DNA from: Dyadobacter subterraneus
GTDB taxonomy: Bacteria > Bacteroidota > Bacteroidia > Cytophagales > Spirosomataceae
DNA: 64,000 nucleotides
Assembly: GCF_015221875.1 (NCBI RefSeq)
Contig: NZ_JACYGY010000001.1
Span: forward strand, 5,186,501 to 5,250,500
Reading direction: 5' to 3'
Shown: piece by piece, positions 19,734 to 28,232 of the stretch
Layout: each line of letters opens with the position of its first letter
Position numbering within the stretch: the stretch's first letter is position 1
Translations under genes and position numbers: made by a program
The notes under the pieces: model-generated
What the model saw: the letters and a program-made list of their open reading frames with translations, nothing else
Told to the model about the DNA's origin: nothing
Database searches by the model: none

Positions 19734-20786
19734 CTAAAAAATGTATTGAACACCAACGTTAAATCCAAGATAAAGTCCTTTAAAATCCTTTTCACTTTTC
19801 TTTTTCCATAAATAATGACTTGTCAAGTCTTCACCTTTTCCTTTGGAATAATCGACATAATTTATCGACGGTCCGGCAAAAACTTCTAACCTATCCGCAA
19901 ACTTAAACGCTGGCAGTATACGTAATGTATGTTTGAGATAATCGCCACTTTTAAAATCGGATAACATCAGGTTTGCTAACTCGGCGTTCACCCTGAATTT
20001 TTCTGCGACTAAAATATGCGCCCCTAAACCTGTCTCAAAGCCATACAATGAATTATTATCACTTTTGAAATTATAACCAACACCGACTATGCCATACAAA
20101 ACTCTCCCGCCAGATCTGAATGATGCGATTGTGGTGGCCGTTTCATCCACGATTATTCCGACCGATTTTTCACCGTTTTTTACAAAATTCAATAGTGCAA
20201 TTGTATAATCGCTGCTATCCGCGATATTGATCAAACCCGCAATCTGTACGCCCTTAACGTTTTTTGCAATGTTCATAAACCCTGAAATCTGCGTATTCAC
20301 ATCTTTCGCTTTGTTCAGAAATCCGGATACTTGTACACCTTTAACAGACTCACGGGTAATATTGCTGAATCCGGCAACCTGCGCTGCGCCTGCACTTTCG
20401 CTTAAATTCAGAAAACCTGCAACAGGTAATCCTTTCGCATTATGACGGATGAGATTCATAAAACCGGCAACCTGAACTCCGTCGGCAGAATCGCCAATGA
20501 CGTTGGCTACTCCGCTGATCTGAACGCCTTTTGCATTTTCTTTTATAATTGTTGTTACACCCGAAATGGCAACTCCTGTTTCATTTTTTGAGACACCTCC
20601 GATGGCATGCAGGGAAAGTTTGTTTGTAAATTCAGCAGCATTCAAGCCGTTGGAGCTGATGGGATAAATTAATCCAATGTGCATCAAACGTGTTCTTTCT
20701 TCTTGTGCCAATGCTGAAATTGAAAAACCGATAAAGAAGAAACCAATGGCCAGAGATATTTTATAAGATTTGAAATAGATATTCAT
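19734..20786 (-). CDS. LA_2272-type surface repeat protein
   Basis: 350 aa with a signal peptide ending ALAQ. Residues about 50-195 consist of about eight degenerate 20-24 residue repeats centred on GVQ(V/I)(A/S)GF.N, for example KGVQISGVANVI, DGVQVAGFMNLI and KGVQIAGLINIA. This is the pattern of the LA_2272 surface-repeat family. The last 150 residues (RVLYGIVGVGYNF to YLGFNVGVQYIF) alternate like beta-barrel strands and end in an aromatic residue, so an outer-membrane location is likely. The same architecture recurs in the gene at 21839-23674. Function unknown. Confidence 0.7.
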   Translation of the reverse strand: MNIYFKSYKISLAIGFFFIGFSISALAQEERTRLMHIGLIYPISSNGLNAAEFTNKLSLHAIGGVSKNETGVAISGVTTIIKENAKGVQISGVANVIGDSADGVQVAGFMNLIRHNAKGLPVAGFLNLSESAGAAQVAGFSNITRESVKGVQVSGFLNKAKDVNTQISGFMNIAKNVKGVQIAGLINIADSSDYTIALLNFVKNGEKSVGIIVDETATTIASFRSGGRVLYGIVGVGYNFKSDNNSLYGFETGLGAHILVAEKFRVNAELANLMLSDFKSGDYLKHTLRILPAFKFADRLEVFAGPSINYVDYSKGKGEDLTSHYLWKKKSEKDFKGLYLGFNVGVQYIF

Positions 20787-20930
20787 TTTGTCAGAAATTA
20801 AAAGGTAGCAAAAACCACGGCAGACAGAATGTAGAAATTGCAGGCCTTCAATTTATTTCTGATCGCTGTATATATTTTAGACAATTGATGGCCGCGATAC
20901 CCTCATTTCATACGAAAATTTTCCAATAAT

Positions 20931-21830
20931 GATGAGGGCTAAAGCCCGGAAGTTGGTTGGGATTTCTGGCAACCCAGGGTTGAAACCCTAGGTTAGTGTT
21001 TTGGCTTAAAAAGCCTTCCAGGAAAGGGAAATATCTGTGCAAGATGCCGGAAAGATAACTCAGAAAAAAGCTTGATAAAACTGCGGGCTAAAGCCCGGAC
21101 ACGTAGTTGGGATTTCTGGCAACCCAGGGTTGAAATCCTGGGTTAGTGTTTAGCTTAAAAATCCTTCTGTGAAGGAAAGATCTGTGTTGGATAACGGAGG
21201 ATAAATCAGAAAAAAAGCTTGATAAAACTGCGGGCTAAAGCCCGGACACGTAGTTGGGATTTCTGGCAACCCAGGGTTGAAAACCTGGGTTAGTGTTTAG
21301 CTTAACAATCCTTCTGTGAAGGAAAGATCTGTGTTGGATAACGGAGGATAAATCAGACAAAAAGCTTAATAAAACTGCGGGCTAAAGCCCGGACACGTAG
21401 TTGGGATTTCTGGCAACCCAGGGTTGAAACCCTGGGTTAATGATATGGCTTAAAATCCTTCTGGAAAAGGAAAAATCTGTATAGGATGCCGGAAAGATAA
21501 ATAAGAAAAAAGCTTGATAAAACTGCGGGTTAAAGCCCGGACACGTGGTTGGGATTTCTGGCAACCCAGGGTTAAAATCCTGGGTTAGTGTTTAGCTTAA
21601 AAATCCTTCTGTGAAGGAAAGATCTGTATTGGATAACGGAGGATAAATCAGAAAAAAAGCTTGATAGAACTGCGGGCTAAATGGTTGGATTTCTGGCAAT
21701 CCAGGGTTTAAACCTAGGTTAGTGATTAGGCTTAAAAATCACACAAAGTCTCAGCAATAATCCACAAAAATTAACCCCAGGTTTCAACCTGGGGTCGGGA
21801 GTATATAAAAACTTTCCGGCTTTAGCCATA
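20931..21830. repeat. Array of six ~148-bp direct repeats plus an inverted part-copy
   Basis: Unit starts (GGG of GGGCTAAAGCCC) are at 20936, 21085, 21232, 21379, 21527 and 21674, a period of 147-149 bp. Each unit holds a short hairpin GGGCT-AA-AGCCC, a spacer with TTGGGATTTCTGGC, and a longer palindrome around ACCCAGGGTT/AACCCTGGGT, then about 80 bp of less conserved sequence including TCCTTCTGTGAAGGA. The sixth unit has lost the first hairpin. At 21775-21794 and about 21816-21828 both motifs recur in reverse orientation. No convincing gene lies inside. The array sits exactly between the two LA_2272-type genes. Confidence 0.9.
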
Positions 21831-21838
21831 GCTACTTT

Positions 21839-23674
21839 CTAGAAAATTGACCCATAATTCCAACTCAGCCCACCTTGCCAGCCCAACCATGCCTGCGTAT
21901 TCCGGCTCATTTTAAACCGTAAAAATCCTTTATCAGAAAAGGATTGATAGTTGCTGTTAAATTCTTTTTGTTCTGAATAAAACATAGAGAAAGCAGGTCC
22001 GGCACTCAGTGTAAGCGATTTATTTAGTTTGATATTTAATCCGGTTTGGAAACGATACAGTACCGGCAGATCTCTCCATCTTCCCAAATAGATATTTTGA
22101 TCCGTAATTTCAGTATTCAGTGTTAAATTCTTACTGATTTTAAACTCCCTTCCAATACCGAAACCGAATGTATAAGCCTTGCTGCCTCCTATCGAAGAGC
22201 CGATCGTGAAAATATTATAGAGCTTTTTGCTTCCCGATTTCCAGGCCAGATTTAAGGGCAATATTTCATTTCCGTAAACTACAATTGCACCTTTACCCTT
22301 CTTCACAATATTAAGCAATCCAAAACTGTAACCAGACGAGCTGTCAGCCAGATTGACGATCCCGATCTGAACTCCTTTTAAATTTTTGGTATAATTAAAT
22401 AAGCTACCCACTTGCAAGCCATTTGTTTCCCTTTTACTAATATTACCAATTCCGCTGATTTGCGGCCCGAAAACATTTTCGTTTCCAATATTCACACCGC
22501 CCGCAATCTGAAACCCGTGTATTTCCTTTCCGGATTTATTGAAAATTCCGCTGACTTGTCCACCATTTGTTTTTCCTTTTGTAATATTGCCGCCACCAGA
22601 AATCTGGACGCCTTTCAAATTTCCTGAAATTTTGTTTAATATTCCAGCCATCTGAACACCCTTTAAATTGCCTTTTGTCCAACCCGCAAAGCCCGATATC
22701 TGTACGCCAACCAGGGAATCCAGAACCTGATTGTAAATACCAACCACTTGCACACCTGTAAAATGTCCGGAAACGGCGTTGAAAGTTGTAGCCATTTGCA
22801 AATACCTTACATCCTTTTTTGAAATATTGAAAAGACCTCCAATTTCAACACCATTTACGCCGGCCGTATAACCGCCGTAGATATTAATGGAAAGCTTATT
22901 CACAATCTGCGAACTCATTCTTCCATGTGAGCTTAAACCCGGTGTCAAAGAAATCTGGTAAGGTAATGCTACAAAAAACCTGCTGATGTTCCGGCTTTGC
23001 AGACGCACGCGGGAAGAAACAAATAATCTCGTTAGCCAGGAGTTGCCACCTTCAGAATATATGACAATCAGTGTATCAAGATCAATCGCTTTTGGATTTA
23101 TCGTGATATTTAAAGGTAAAGAAAATTCTGAATTTACAATTATCGTAGTATCTGCATAACCTACTTTACTGACTGTTAATGATATAGGGAAATTCCTGTC
23201 ACGCATTTTCAGTTTAAAAATACCTTCCTCATCAGTTAAAGAAGAAACCAGAAGTTGCCGGGAATAAACACTGGCATAATCCACAGTTTTTCCGGATTCA
23301 CTGTCAATGATTTGTCCTGTTAAATGATAAAATTTCTCTTTCGGCGTTTTTTGTATGATAATAAAATCTCCCGATTCCTTGTATTGATAGTTTCCCCGGA
23401 GCATCATTTCCAAAATCTGTTTCACAGATTTCGAATGCATTGTGATTGTAACCAGACTATCTCCCGGAATAATGTCGCTATTGTAGGAAAAACTAAAATT
23501 CCCCTGGTCTCCAATAATTTTTAACACATCAGAAACCGGTTTATTTCTGACGGAAATGGAAACGCTTTTATTCAATAAATTCTGGGCATGACAAACCGAT
23601 AGCATCAAGGATAATGCTACAATCATATTGACTCTGAAAAAAATATGAGTCCGGTTCATCCTAAAACGAATCAT
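21839..23674 (-). CDS. STN and carboxypeptidase-regulatory domain protein with LA_2272-type repeats
   Basis: 611 aa, signal peptide ending CHAQ. Domains in order: STN (about 33-110, VRNKPVSDVLKIIGDQGNFS), a carboxypeptidase-regulatory-like domain (about 118-195, LTGQIIDSESGKTVDYASVY), then about ten GVQxxG repeats (about 260-470: VGVQISGF, KGVQMAGI, KGVQISGG, NGGQVSGI), and a C-terminal barrel-like region (about 480-611) ending NYGSIF. STN domains normally belong to TonB-dependent signalling receptors or secretins; here there is no plug or receptor-size barrel. An ATG at 23659 is an alternative start. The neighbour across the DNA repeat array has the same repeat/barrel part without STN. Confidence 0.75.
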   Translation of the reverse strand: MIRFRMNRTHIFFRVNMIVALSLMLSVCHAQNLLNKSVSISVRNKPVSDVLKIIGDQGNFSFSYNSDIIPGDSLVTITMHSKSVKQILEMMLRGNYQYKESGDFIIIQKTPKEKFYHLTGQIIDSESGKTVDYASVYSRQLLVSSLTDEEGIFKLKMRDRNFPISLTVSKVGYADTTIIVNSEFSLPLNITINPKAIDLDTLIVIYSEGGNSWLTRLFVSSRVRLQSRNISRFFVALPYQISLTPGLSSHGRMSSQIVNKLSINIYGGYTAGVNGVEIGGLFNISKKDVRYLQMATTFNAVSGHFTGVQVVGIYNQVLDSLVGVQISGFAGWTKGNLKGVQMAGILNKISGNLKGVQISGGGNITKGKTNGGQVSGIFNKSGKEIHGFQIAGGVNIGNENVFGPQISGIGNISKRETNGLQVGSLFNYTKNLKGVQIGIVNLADSSSGYSFGLLNIVKKGKGAIVVYGNEILPLNLAWKSGSKKLYNIFTIGSSIGGSKAYTFGFGIGREFKISKNLTLNTEITDQNIYLGRWRDLPVLYRFQTGLNIKLNKSLTLSAGPAFSMFYSEQKEFNSNYQSFSDKGFLRFKMSRNTQAWLGWQGGLSWNYGSIF

Positions 23675-23850
23675 GATACAACCAGAAATCTAACATTCGG
23701 GATCGAAGTTGTACTTCATAAAACTTAAAATTTGTCCTAATTTTTCCCTTCACTGCGTATTCAATACGATCTGCAATATAACATAATGACAAGCTGACGC
23801 AGCCAAACCCCTATTCCTGAAAGAAAGAATTGTTTAAACAAAACGGCCTA

Positions 23851-23893
23851 AAACAGAAAAGGCTGCAAAAATCTTGCAGCCTTTTCTGTTTTT
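23851..23893 (-). terminator. Terminator after the small secreted protein gene
   Basis: Perfect 19-bp stem (23851-23869 and 23875-23893), five-base loop, T-rich end on the minus strand. It lies 20 bp past the stop of the leftward gene at 23914. Confidence 0.85.
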
Positions 23894-23913
23894 AATTTAC
23901 CAAATCCATCAAA

Positions 23914-24225
23914 TCAAGGTTTTTTACCTGCTTTCAAAGAATCTTTGGATTTGTTTGCTTTAAATCTTTTATCCGGTGTTCCGTCTTTTTTCAGATTCTT
24001 GTTTTCAGCATAACGTTTGTCAAGCGTACCATCTTTTTTTAATTTGGCACCTGGCTGTGCAGCTGCTGCGTTTGTTTTAACATCTACCTTCGTTGTGCTG
24101 CTTGCGTCTTTATCTGTTTTCTTCTTGGTTACCGTTGTTTTTACTGCGGGCGTTGCCGTTTGAGCAAAAGTTGTTCCGGTAATGGCAAGGAACAAAATCA
24201 ACATAATCGCCTTTAAATTTTTCAT
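23914..24225 (-). CDS. Small secreted Lys-rich protein with LKKDGT repeats
   Basis: 103 aa from the ATG at 24225 (MKNLKAIMLILFLAITG). The signal peptide ends TFAQ. The mature part is low-complexity and very basic: a Thr/Lys/Ala tract, then two copies of LKKDGT(L/P)DKR(Y/F) (about residues 68-77 and 83-92), ending KSKDSLKAGKKP. Proteins with this repeat are frequent in Cytophagales; I know of no assigned function. It has its own terminator and appears monocistronic. Confidence 0.65.
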   Translation of the reverse strand: MKNLKAIMLILFLAITGTTFAQTATPAVKTTVTKKKTDKDASSTTKVDVKTNAAAAQPGAKLKKDGTLDKRYAENKNLKKDGTPDKRFKANKSKDSLKAGKKP

Positions 24226-24489
24226 TTCTAAGTTTGTTTTTAGGTGTGACATTGGAATTAACTAAGGCTAATATACGAATTACTCCAAAAAATTATCTTT
24301 GTTGAAATTATCTTGAAAGTGTAATTAAAATATTATTAGACAATTCTCTCGCTGTAATTTATCATTTTCACCTAAAAAAGCCGTTCCATCAGAATCAGGC
24401 ACGTTTTTCAATGCTTCAATTTTAATTTATACAGTAATCGAAAGAAAATTTAAAATTACTTTACTAATAAAATTTAATACTTTTTTAAC
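24226..24489. other. AT-rich intergenic region
   Basis: No gene seen. It is the upstream region of the leftward small secreted protein gene and the downstream flank of the catalase gene. A TATCTTTG at 24294-24301 on the plus strand matches the -7 box but has no TTTG partner and no rightward gene after it. Confidence 0.3.
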
Positions 24490-24530
24490 AAAAAAAAACA
24501 AAGCCATGCGAAAACTTCGCATGGCTTTGT
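24490..24530 (-). terminator. Terminator after the catalase gene
   Basis: Perfect 15-bp stem (24498-24512 and 24516-24530) with a three-base loop, followed on the minus strand by a run of eight or more T. It lies 30 bp past the catalase stop codon. Confidence 0.9.
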
Positions 24531-24559
24531 GAAATACGTATATATTCCTTTAATCAATC

Positions 24560-26050
24560 TTAACCTTTGTGGGCGAACATTTTTTCGTCAATTTCGATAC
24601 CCAATCCTTGTGCGATACGTGCGCCTAATTCCGGGTCTGCCCGGAAGAAATGACATAGCTGGCGGTTCAAAATCAATTCACGTTTCGGTCCGCTAACATT
24701 TTTTAATGAGCCTAAAAAATTATTTACCTGAGTAGTTCTTTCTTCGTCATTGAACACTTTTCTGAACAAATCTCCTGCCTGGGTATAATGATCATTTTCA
24801 CCATTACGATCATACCAATCAGCTACCAGAGAATTCATCTTTTCGGCAGGCTCCTTATAGGTGTAATCTATTTCAATGTTATCAAAACTGTTTGGGAAAT
24901 AATTTGGTGATCCGCCGCCATTGCCGTCCAGACGCATCGCACCATCGCGCTGATAATTGTTGGTTGCATAAGGACAACGGTTCACAGGTAACTGCTCATA
25001 ATTAGCACCCAATCTGTAACGCTGCGCATCCGGGTAAGAAAGCAGGCGTCCCTGCAACATTTTGTCGGGAGAATAACCAATTCCGTCCACAATGTGAGCC
25101 GGCGCAAAAGCGGCCTGTTCAACTTCTGCAAAATAGTTGGACGGAATTTGATTTAATTCCAACGTTCCGACATCAATTAACGGATACTCTCCTTGAGGCC
25201 AGATTTTGGTAACATCAAACGGATTCCAGCGAAAAGTCTGTGTTTCCTCCTCCGTCATTACCTGGATTTTCACATCCCATTTTGGGAAATCACCATTATC
25301 AATTGCATCAACAAGATCACGCTGTGCCCAATCCGCATCCATTCCTTTCATTCTTCCAGCTTCCGAATCTGTAAAATTTTTGATTTTCTGCTGGGTTTTG
25401 AAATGGAATTTCACAAAAACACGTTCGTTTTCGGAGTTGATCATGGAGAAAGTATGACTTCCAAATCCATGCATATGGCGGTAACTATATGGCGTTCCCC
25501 GGTCACTGAAAAGTATCATAACCTGGTGAAGACTTTCCGGATTCAACGACCAGAAATCCCACATCATCGTAGCACTTTTACAATTTGTGCGCGGGTCACG
25601 TTTCTGTGTGTGTATGAAGTCACTGAATTTCTTCGGATCCTTGATAAAAAATACCGGAGTATTATTTCCTACAATATCCCAGTTTCCGTCCTCAGTGTAA
25701 AATTTCAAAGCAAAACCTCTTGGATCACGTTCTGTATCTGCTGAGCCTTTTTCTCCTCCTACCGTTGAAAAACGGAGAAAAGTTTTGGTCTGCTTGCCGA
25801 TCTCATTAAACAATTTGGCTTTGCTATATTTTGTAATATCGTGCGTAACGGTGAAAGTGCCATATGCGCCGGATCCTTTTGCATGCACCACGCGCTCAGG
25901 TATACGTTCGCGGTTAAAATGAGCCATTTTCTCATGCAAAATGAAATCCTGCAATAAAATGGGGCCTCTTGGTCCAACGGTCTGACTATTTTCATGCTCC
26001 GTGTAAGGTTTACCGGAAGCTGTGGTTAATTTTTTCTTTTCGTCTGACAT
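24560..26050 (-). CDS. katA: Monofunctional haem catalase
   Basis: 496 aa, the size of small-subunit (clade 3) catalases. It breaks down hydrogen peroxide in the cytoplasm; no signal peptide. The essential distal His56 lies in RVVHAKGSGAYG, the distal Asn in IVGNNTPVFFIKDP (about residue 129), and the proximal haem-ligand Tyr in LLSYPDAQRYRLG. It is divergent from the oxyR gene, with 191 bp between them carrying a plausible promoter and regulator site (26101-26162). A strong terminator follows, so it is monocistronic. Confidence 0.97.
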   Translation of the reverse strand: MSDEKKKLTTASGKPYTEHENSQTVGPRGPILLQDFILHEKMAHFNRERIPERVVHAKGSGAYGTFTVTHDITKYSKAKLFNEIGKQTKTFLRFSTVGGEKGSADTERDPRGFALKFYTEDGNWDIVGNNTPVFFIKDPKKFSDFIHTQKRDPRTNCKSATMMWDFWSLNPESLHQVMILFSDRGTPYSYRHMHGFGSHTFSMINSENERVFVKFHFKTQQKIKNFTDSEAGRMKGMDADWAQRDLVDAIDNGDFPKWDVKIQVMTEEETQTFRWNPFDVTKIWPQGEYPLIDVGTLELNQIPSNYFAEVEQAAFAPAHIVDGIGYSPDKMLQGRLLSYPDAQRYRLGANYEQLPVNRCPYATNNYQRDGAMRLDGNGGGSPNYFPNSFDNIEIDYTYKEPAEKMNSLVADWYDRNGENDHYTQAGDLFRKVFNDEERTTQVNNFLGSLKNVSGPKRELILNRQLCHFFRADPELGARIAQGLGIEIDEKMFAHKG

Positions 26051-26100
26051 AATGATTCAACTTAAACTTGTATTAATAACCTTCCCGAAGAAGTATGCTA

Positions 26101-26162
26101 CAAATTAACAGCGCGCTTTATCATAAATCAAACTGATAGTTTCTATCTTTGCATAGATATAG
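26101..26162. promoter_or_regulatory. Divergent katA-oxyR promoter region with ATAG/CTAT operator
   Basis: For katA (minus strand) a -33 TTTG is at 26132-26129 and, 20 bp on, TTAATTTG at 26108-26101, one mismatch from TAnnTTTG. For oxyR (plus strand) a perfect -7 box TATCTTTG is at 26144-26151, without a clear -33. Between them are four ATAG/CTAT tetramers at 26136, 26143, 26153 and 26159, including the palindrome GATAG-TTT-CTATC. ATAG/CTAT are the half-site letters of the E. coli OxyR operator, though the spacing differs. Confidence 0.55.
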
Positions 26163-26241
26163 TTTATACCACAATGTAAAAAACTTACTGACAGCAGTTT
26201 ATCGACAACTGCTTGTTACCTCATTACTACACCAGACTTTT

Positions 26242-27174
26242 ATGAATATTCAGCAACTGGAATATATAGTAGCCGTTGATAATCATCGTCATTTTGTTCA
26301 GGCTTCCGAACATTGTAATGTCACTCAACCGACATTATCGATGATGATAAGAAAACTTGAAGATGAATTAAGTGTAAAAATTTTCGATCGTACCAAGCAG
26401 CCGATTGTTCCAACAGCCATTGGAAGACTGATAATTGATCAGGCCAAAACGATACTTTTTGAAGCGCGCCAGATGGCCGAAATTGCCAAACATTTCAACG
26501 GCGATCTGTCAGGGGAACTTCGGATTGGTATCATTCCTACCGTTGCTCCGTATCTGCTTCCGCATCTGGTGCAACCCTTTATTGAAAATTATCCAAACAT
26601 ACGTCTCCATGTTTCCGAAATGATTACGGAGCGGATTATTACCGAATTGAAACTTGGAAATCTTGACGTAGGCATTGTAGCATCACTATCCGGGGATAGC
26701 GGCTTACAGGAAATTCCTTTGTATAAAGAAATATTTTATGCTTATGTTTCTGAAAATACGGATTTGTTCAGCAAGGAATATATTCTTCCGGGTGATATTG
26801 AACCAAATGATTTATGGCTTTTAGAAGAAGGTCATTGCTTCCGAACCCAGATCCAGCGTTTGTGTGAATTAAGCAGAAGCAGCCAGTTTGGAAACAGCTT
26901 TCAGTACCGGTCGGGCAGTATAGAGACGCTGATACGTATGGTAGAAAAAAATGGAGGTATTACAATTCTTCCTGAACTGGCTGTGCTGGAATTGTCGGAA
27001 GAAAGAAAAAAACATATCAGACATTTTCAATGGCCCGAACCCGCGCGTGAAGTGTGCCTGGTTGTGAATCGTGAACAAGTAAAAACACGCTTGATTGACG
27101 CGCTTAAAACCGGTATCATGGATTACGCTCCAAGAGAAATTTATGACAAGAAAGTTGAAATGCGTATTTATTAA
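26242..27174 (+). CDS. oxyR: LysR-type peroxide sensor OxyR
   Basis: 310 aa from the ATG at 26242 (MNIQQLEYIVAVDNHRHF); an upstream in-frame ATG at 26149 would overlap the promoter. N-terminal winged HTH at about 1-60 (CNVTQPTLSMMIRKLEDEL), then a LysR substrate domain. The peroxidatic and resolving cysteines fall at Cys199 and Cys208 in GHCFRTQIQRLC, the same numbers and spacing as in E. coli OxyR, which is strong evidence for thiol peroxide sensing. It is expected to activate katA, transcribed divergently. Confidence 0.92.
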   Translation: MNIQQLEYIVAVDNHRHFVQASEHCNVTQPTLSMMIRKLEDELSVKIFDRTKQPIVPTAIGRLIIDQAKTILFEARQMAEIAKHFNGDLSGELRIGIIPTVAPYLLPHLVQPFIENYPNIRLHVSEMITERIITELKLGNLDVGIVASLSGDSGLQEIPLYKEIFYAYVSENTDLFSKEYILPGDIEPNDLWLLEEGHCFRTQIQRLCELSRSSQFGNSFQYRSGSIETLIRMVEKNGGITILPELAVLELSEERKKHIRHFQWPEPAREVCLVVNREQVKTRLIDALKTGIMDYAPREIYDKKVEMRIY

Positions 27175-27215
27175 TGATCATATTTGATTAGTCACAGAAA
27201 ATTAAAATCCTGATT

Positions 27216-28211
27216 ATGAAAGTCGCCTTTTTCAGTACCAAATCATACGACAAAGAATATTTCAACAGATTTAATGATGATAACCTGCATGAAATAACTT
27301 TTTTTGAAGTCCCTCTAAATAATCAAACCGCAGGTCTGACGACAGGATTCGAGGCAGTTTGTGTTTTTGTGAATGATAAAATTGATGAAGAAACGATTGA
27401 AATAATAAGCGTCAATGGAATAAAAGTCATTGCACTTCGCTGTGCCGGTTTTAATAATGTGGATTTAAAAGCTGCAAAATCCAGAAGTGTCAGCATAGTC
27501 AGAGTTCCGGCTTATTCTCCGGAATCTGTTGCAGAGCATGCAACTGCTTTAATTCTTACGCTAAACAGAAAAACGCACAAAGCTTACAACCGCGTCAGAG
27601 AAGGGAATTTTTCTATTGAAAACCTGACAGGATTTAATTTATCAGGCAAAACGGTCGGCGTAATCGGAACGGGTTTAATTGGATCCTCTTTTTGTAAAAT
27701 AATGCTGGGTTTTGGGTGTAAAGTTTTGGCTTATGATGATATTTATGAATCACCAGATTTAATCTCAAAAGGTGTTCAATATAAAAAGCTGGATGAGCTA
27801 CTAACTCAAAGTGACGTAATCTCACTGCATTGCCCTCTTACCCCTGAAACTGCTCACATTATCAATGCCAATTCCATTTCAAAAATGAAAAATGGCGTGA
27901 TGCTGATTAATACCAGCAGAGGCGCTTTAATCAATGCAAAAGATGCGATTGAAGGTCTGAAATCAGGAAAAATCGGATATCTCGGTATTGACGTTTATGA
28001 ACAGGAAGCTGATCTTTTTTTTCAGGATCTTTCGGAAAGTGTTATCCAGGACGATGTCATTTCGAGGCTTATATCCTTTCCAAATGTTTTGATTACAGGC
28101 CATTTGGGATTTTTTACAAAAGAAGCGCTGGAAGAAATTGCGACGATTACCCTGAACAATTTATCTGATTTTGAGAATGGGCGAGAATTATTGAATGAAA
28201 TAAAAAGCTGA
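27216..28211 (+). CDS. ldhA: D-lactate dehydrogenase
   Basis: 331 aa cytoplasmic D-2-hydroxyacid dehydrogenase that reduces pyruvate to D-lactate with NADH. It has the NAD-binding GTGLIGSSFCKI motif (about 149-160), the catalytic Arg in NTSRGALIN, the Glu within DVYEQEADLFF and His296 in ITGHLGFF, the same number as the catalytic His of E. coli LdhA. The DVYE..ADLFF segment is characteristic of the LdhA subgroup. It starts 42 bp after oxyR on the same strand and ends 21 bp from convergent mtgA. Confidence 0.88.
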   Translation: MKVAFFSTKSYDKEYFNRFNDDNLHEITFFEVPLNNQTAGLTTGFEAVCVFVNDKIDEETIEIISVNGIKVIALRCAGFNNVDLKAAKSRSVSIVRVPAYSPESVAEHATALILTLNRKTHKAYNRVREGNFSIENLTGFNLSGKTVGVIGTGLIGSSFCKIMLGFGCKVLAYDDIYESPDLISKGVQYKKLDELLTQSDVISLHCPLTPETAHIINANSISKMKNGVMLINTSRGALINAKDAIEGLKSGKIGYLGIDVYEQEADLFFQDLSESVIQDDVISRLISFPNVLITGHLGFFTKEALEEIATITLNNLSDFENGRELLNEIKS

Positions 28212-28232
28212 ATTCAACTTCAAATATAAACC

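Noticed and set aside
21382..21564. 60-codon minus-strand frame in the repeat array
   Set aside because: It is made of two partial copies of the 148-bp DNA repeat translated (NPGF/NPNY motifs repeat with the unit); no start signal, signal peptide or domain. Repeat-derived.
20931..21830. CRISPR array
   Set aside because: Units are about 148 bp, with similar sequence throughout and no short-repeat/unique-spacer layout; no cas genes nearby.
24294..24301. TATCTTTG as a promoter -7 box
   Set aside because: No TTTG at the right distance and no gene follows on the plus strand before the catalase terminator.
25193..25744. 183-codon plus-strand frame opposite catalase
   Set aside because: Entirely antisense to the catalase gene; composition is a mirror of the conserved catalase codons and no domain is visible.
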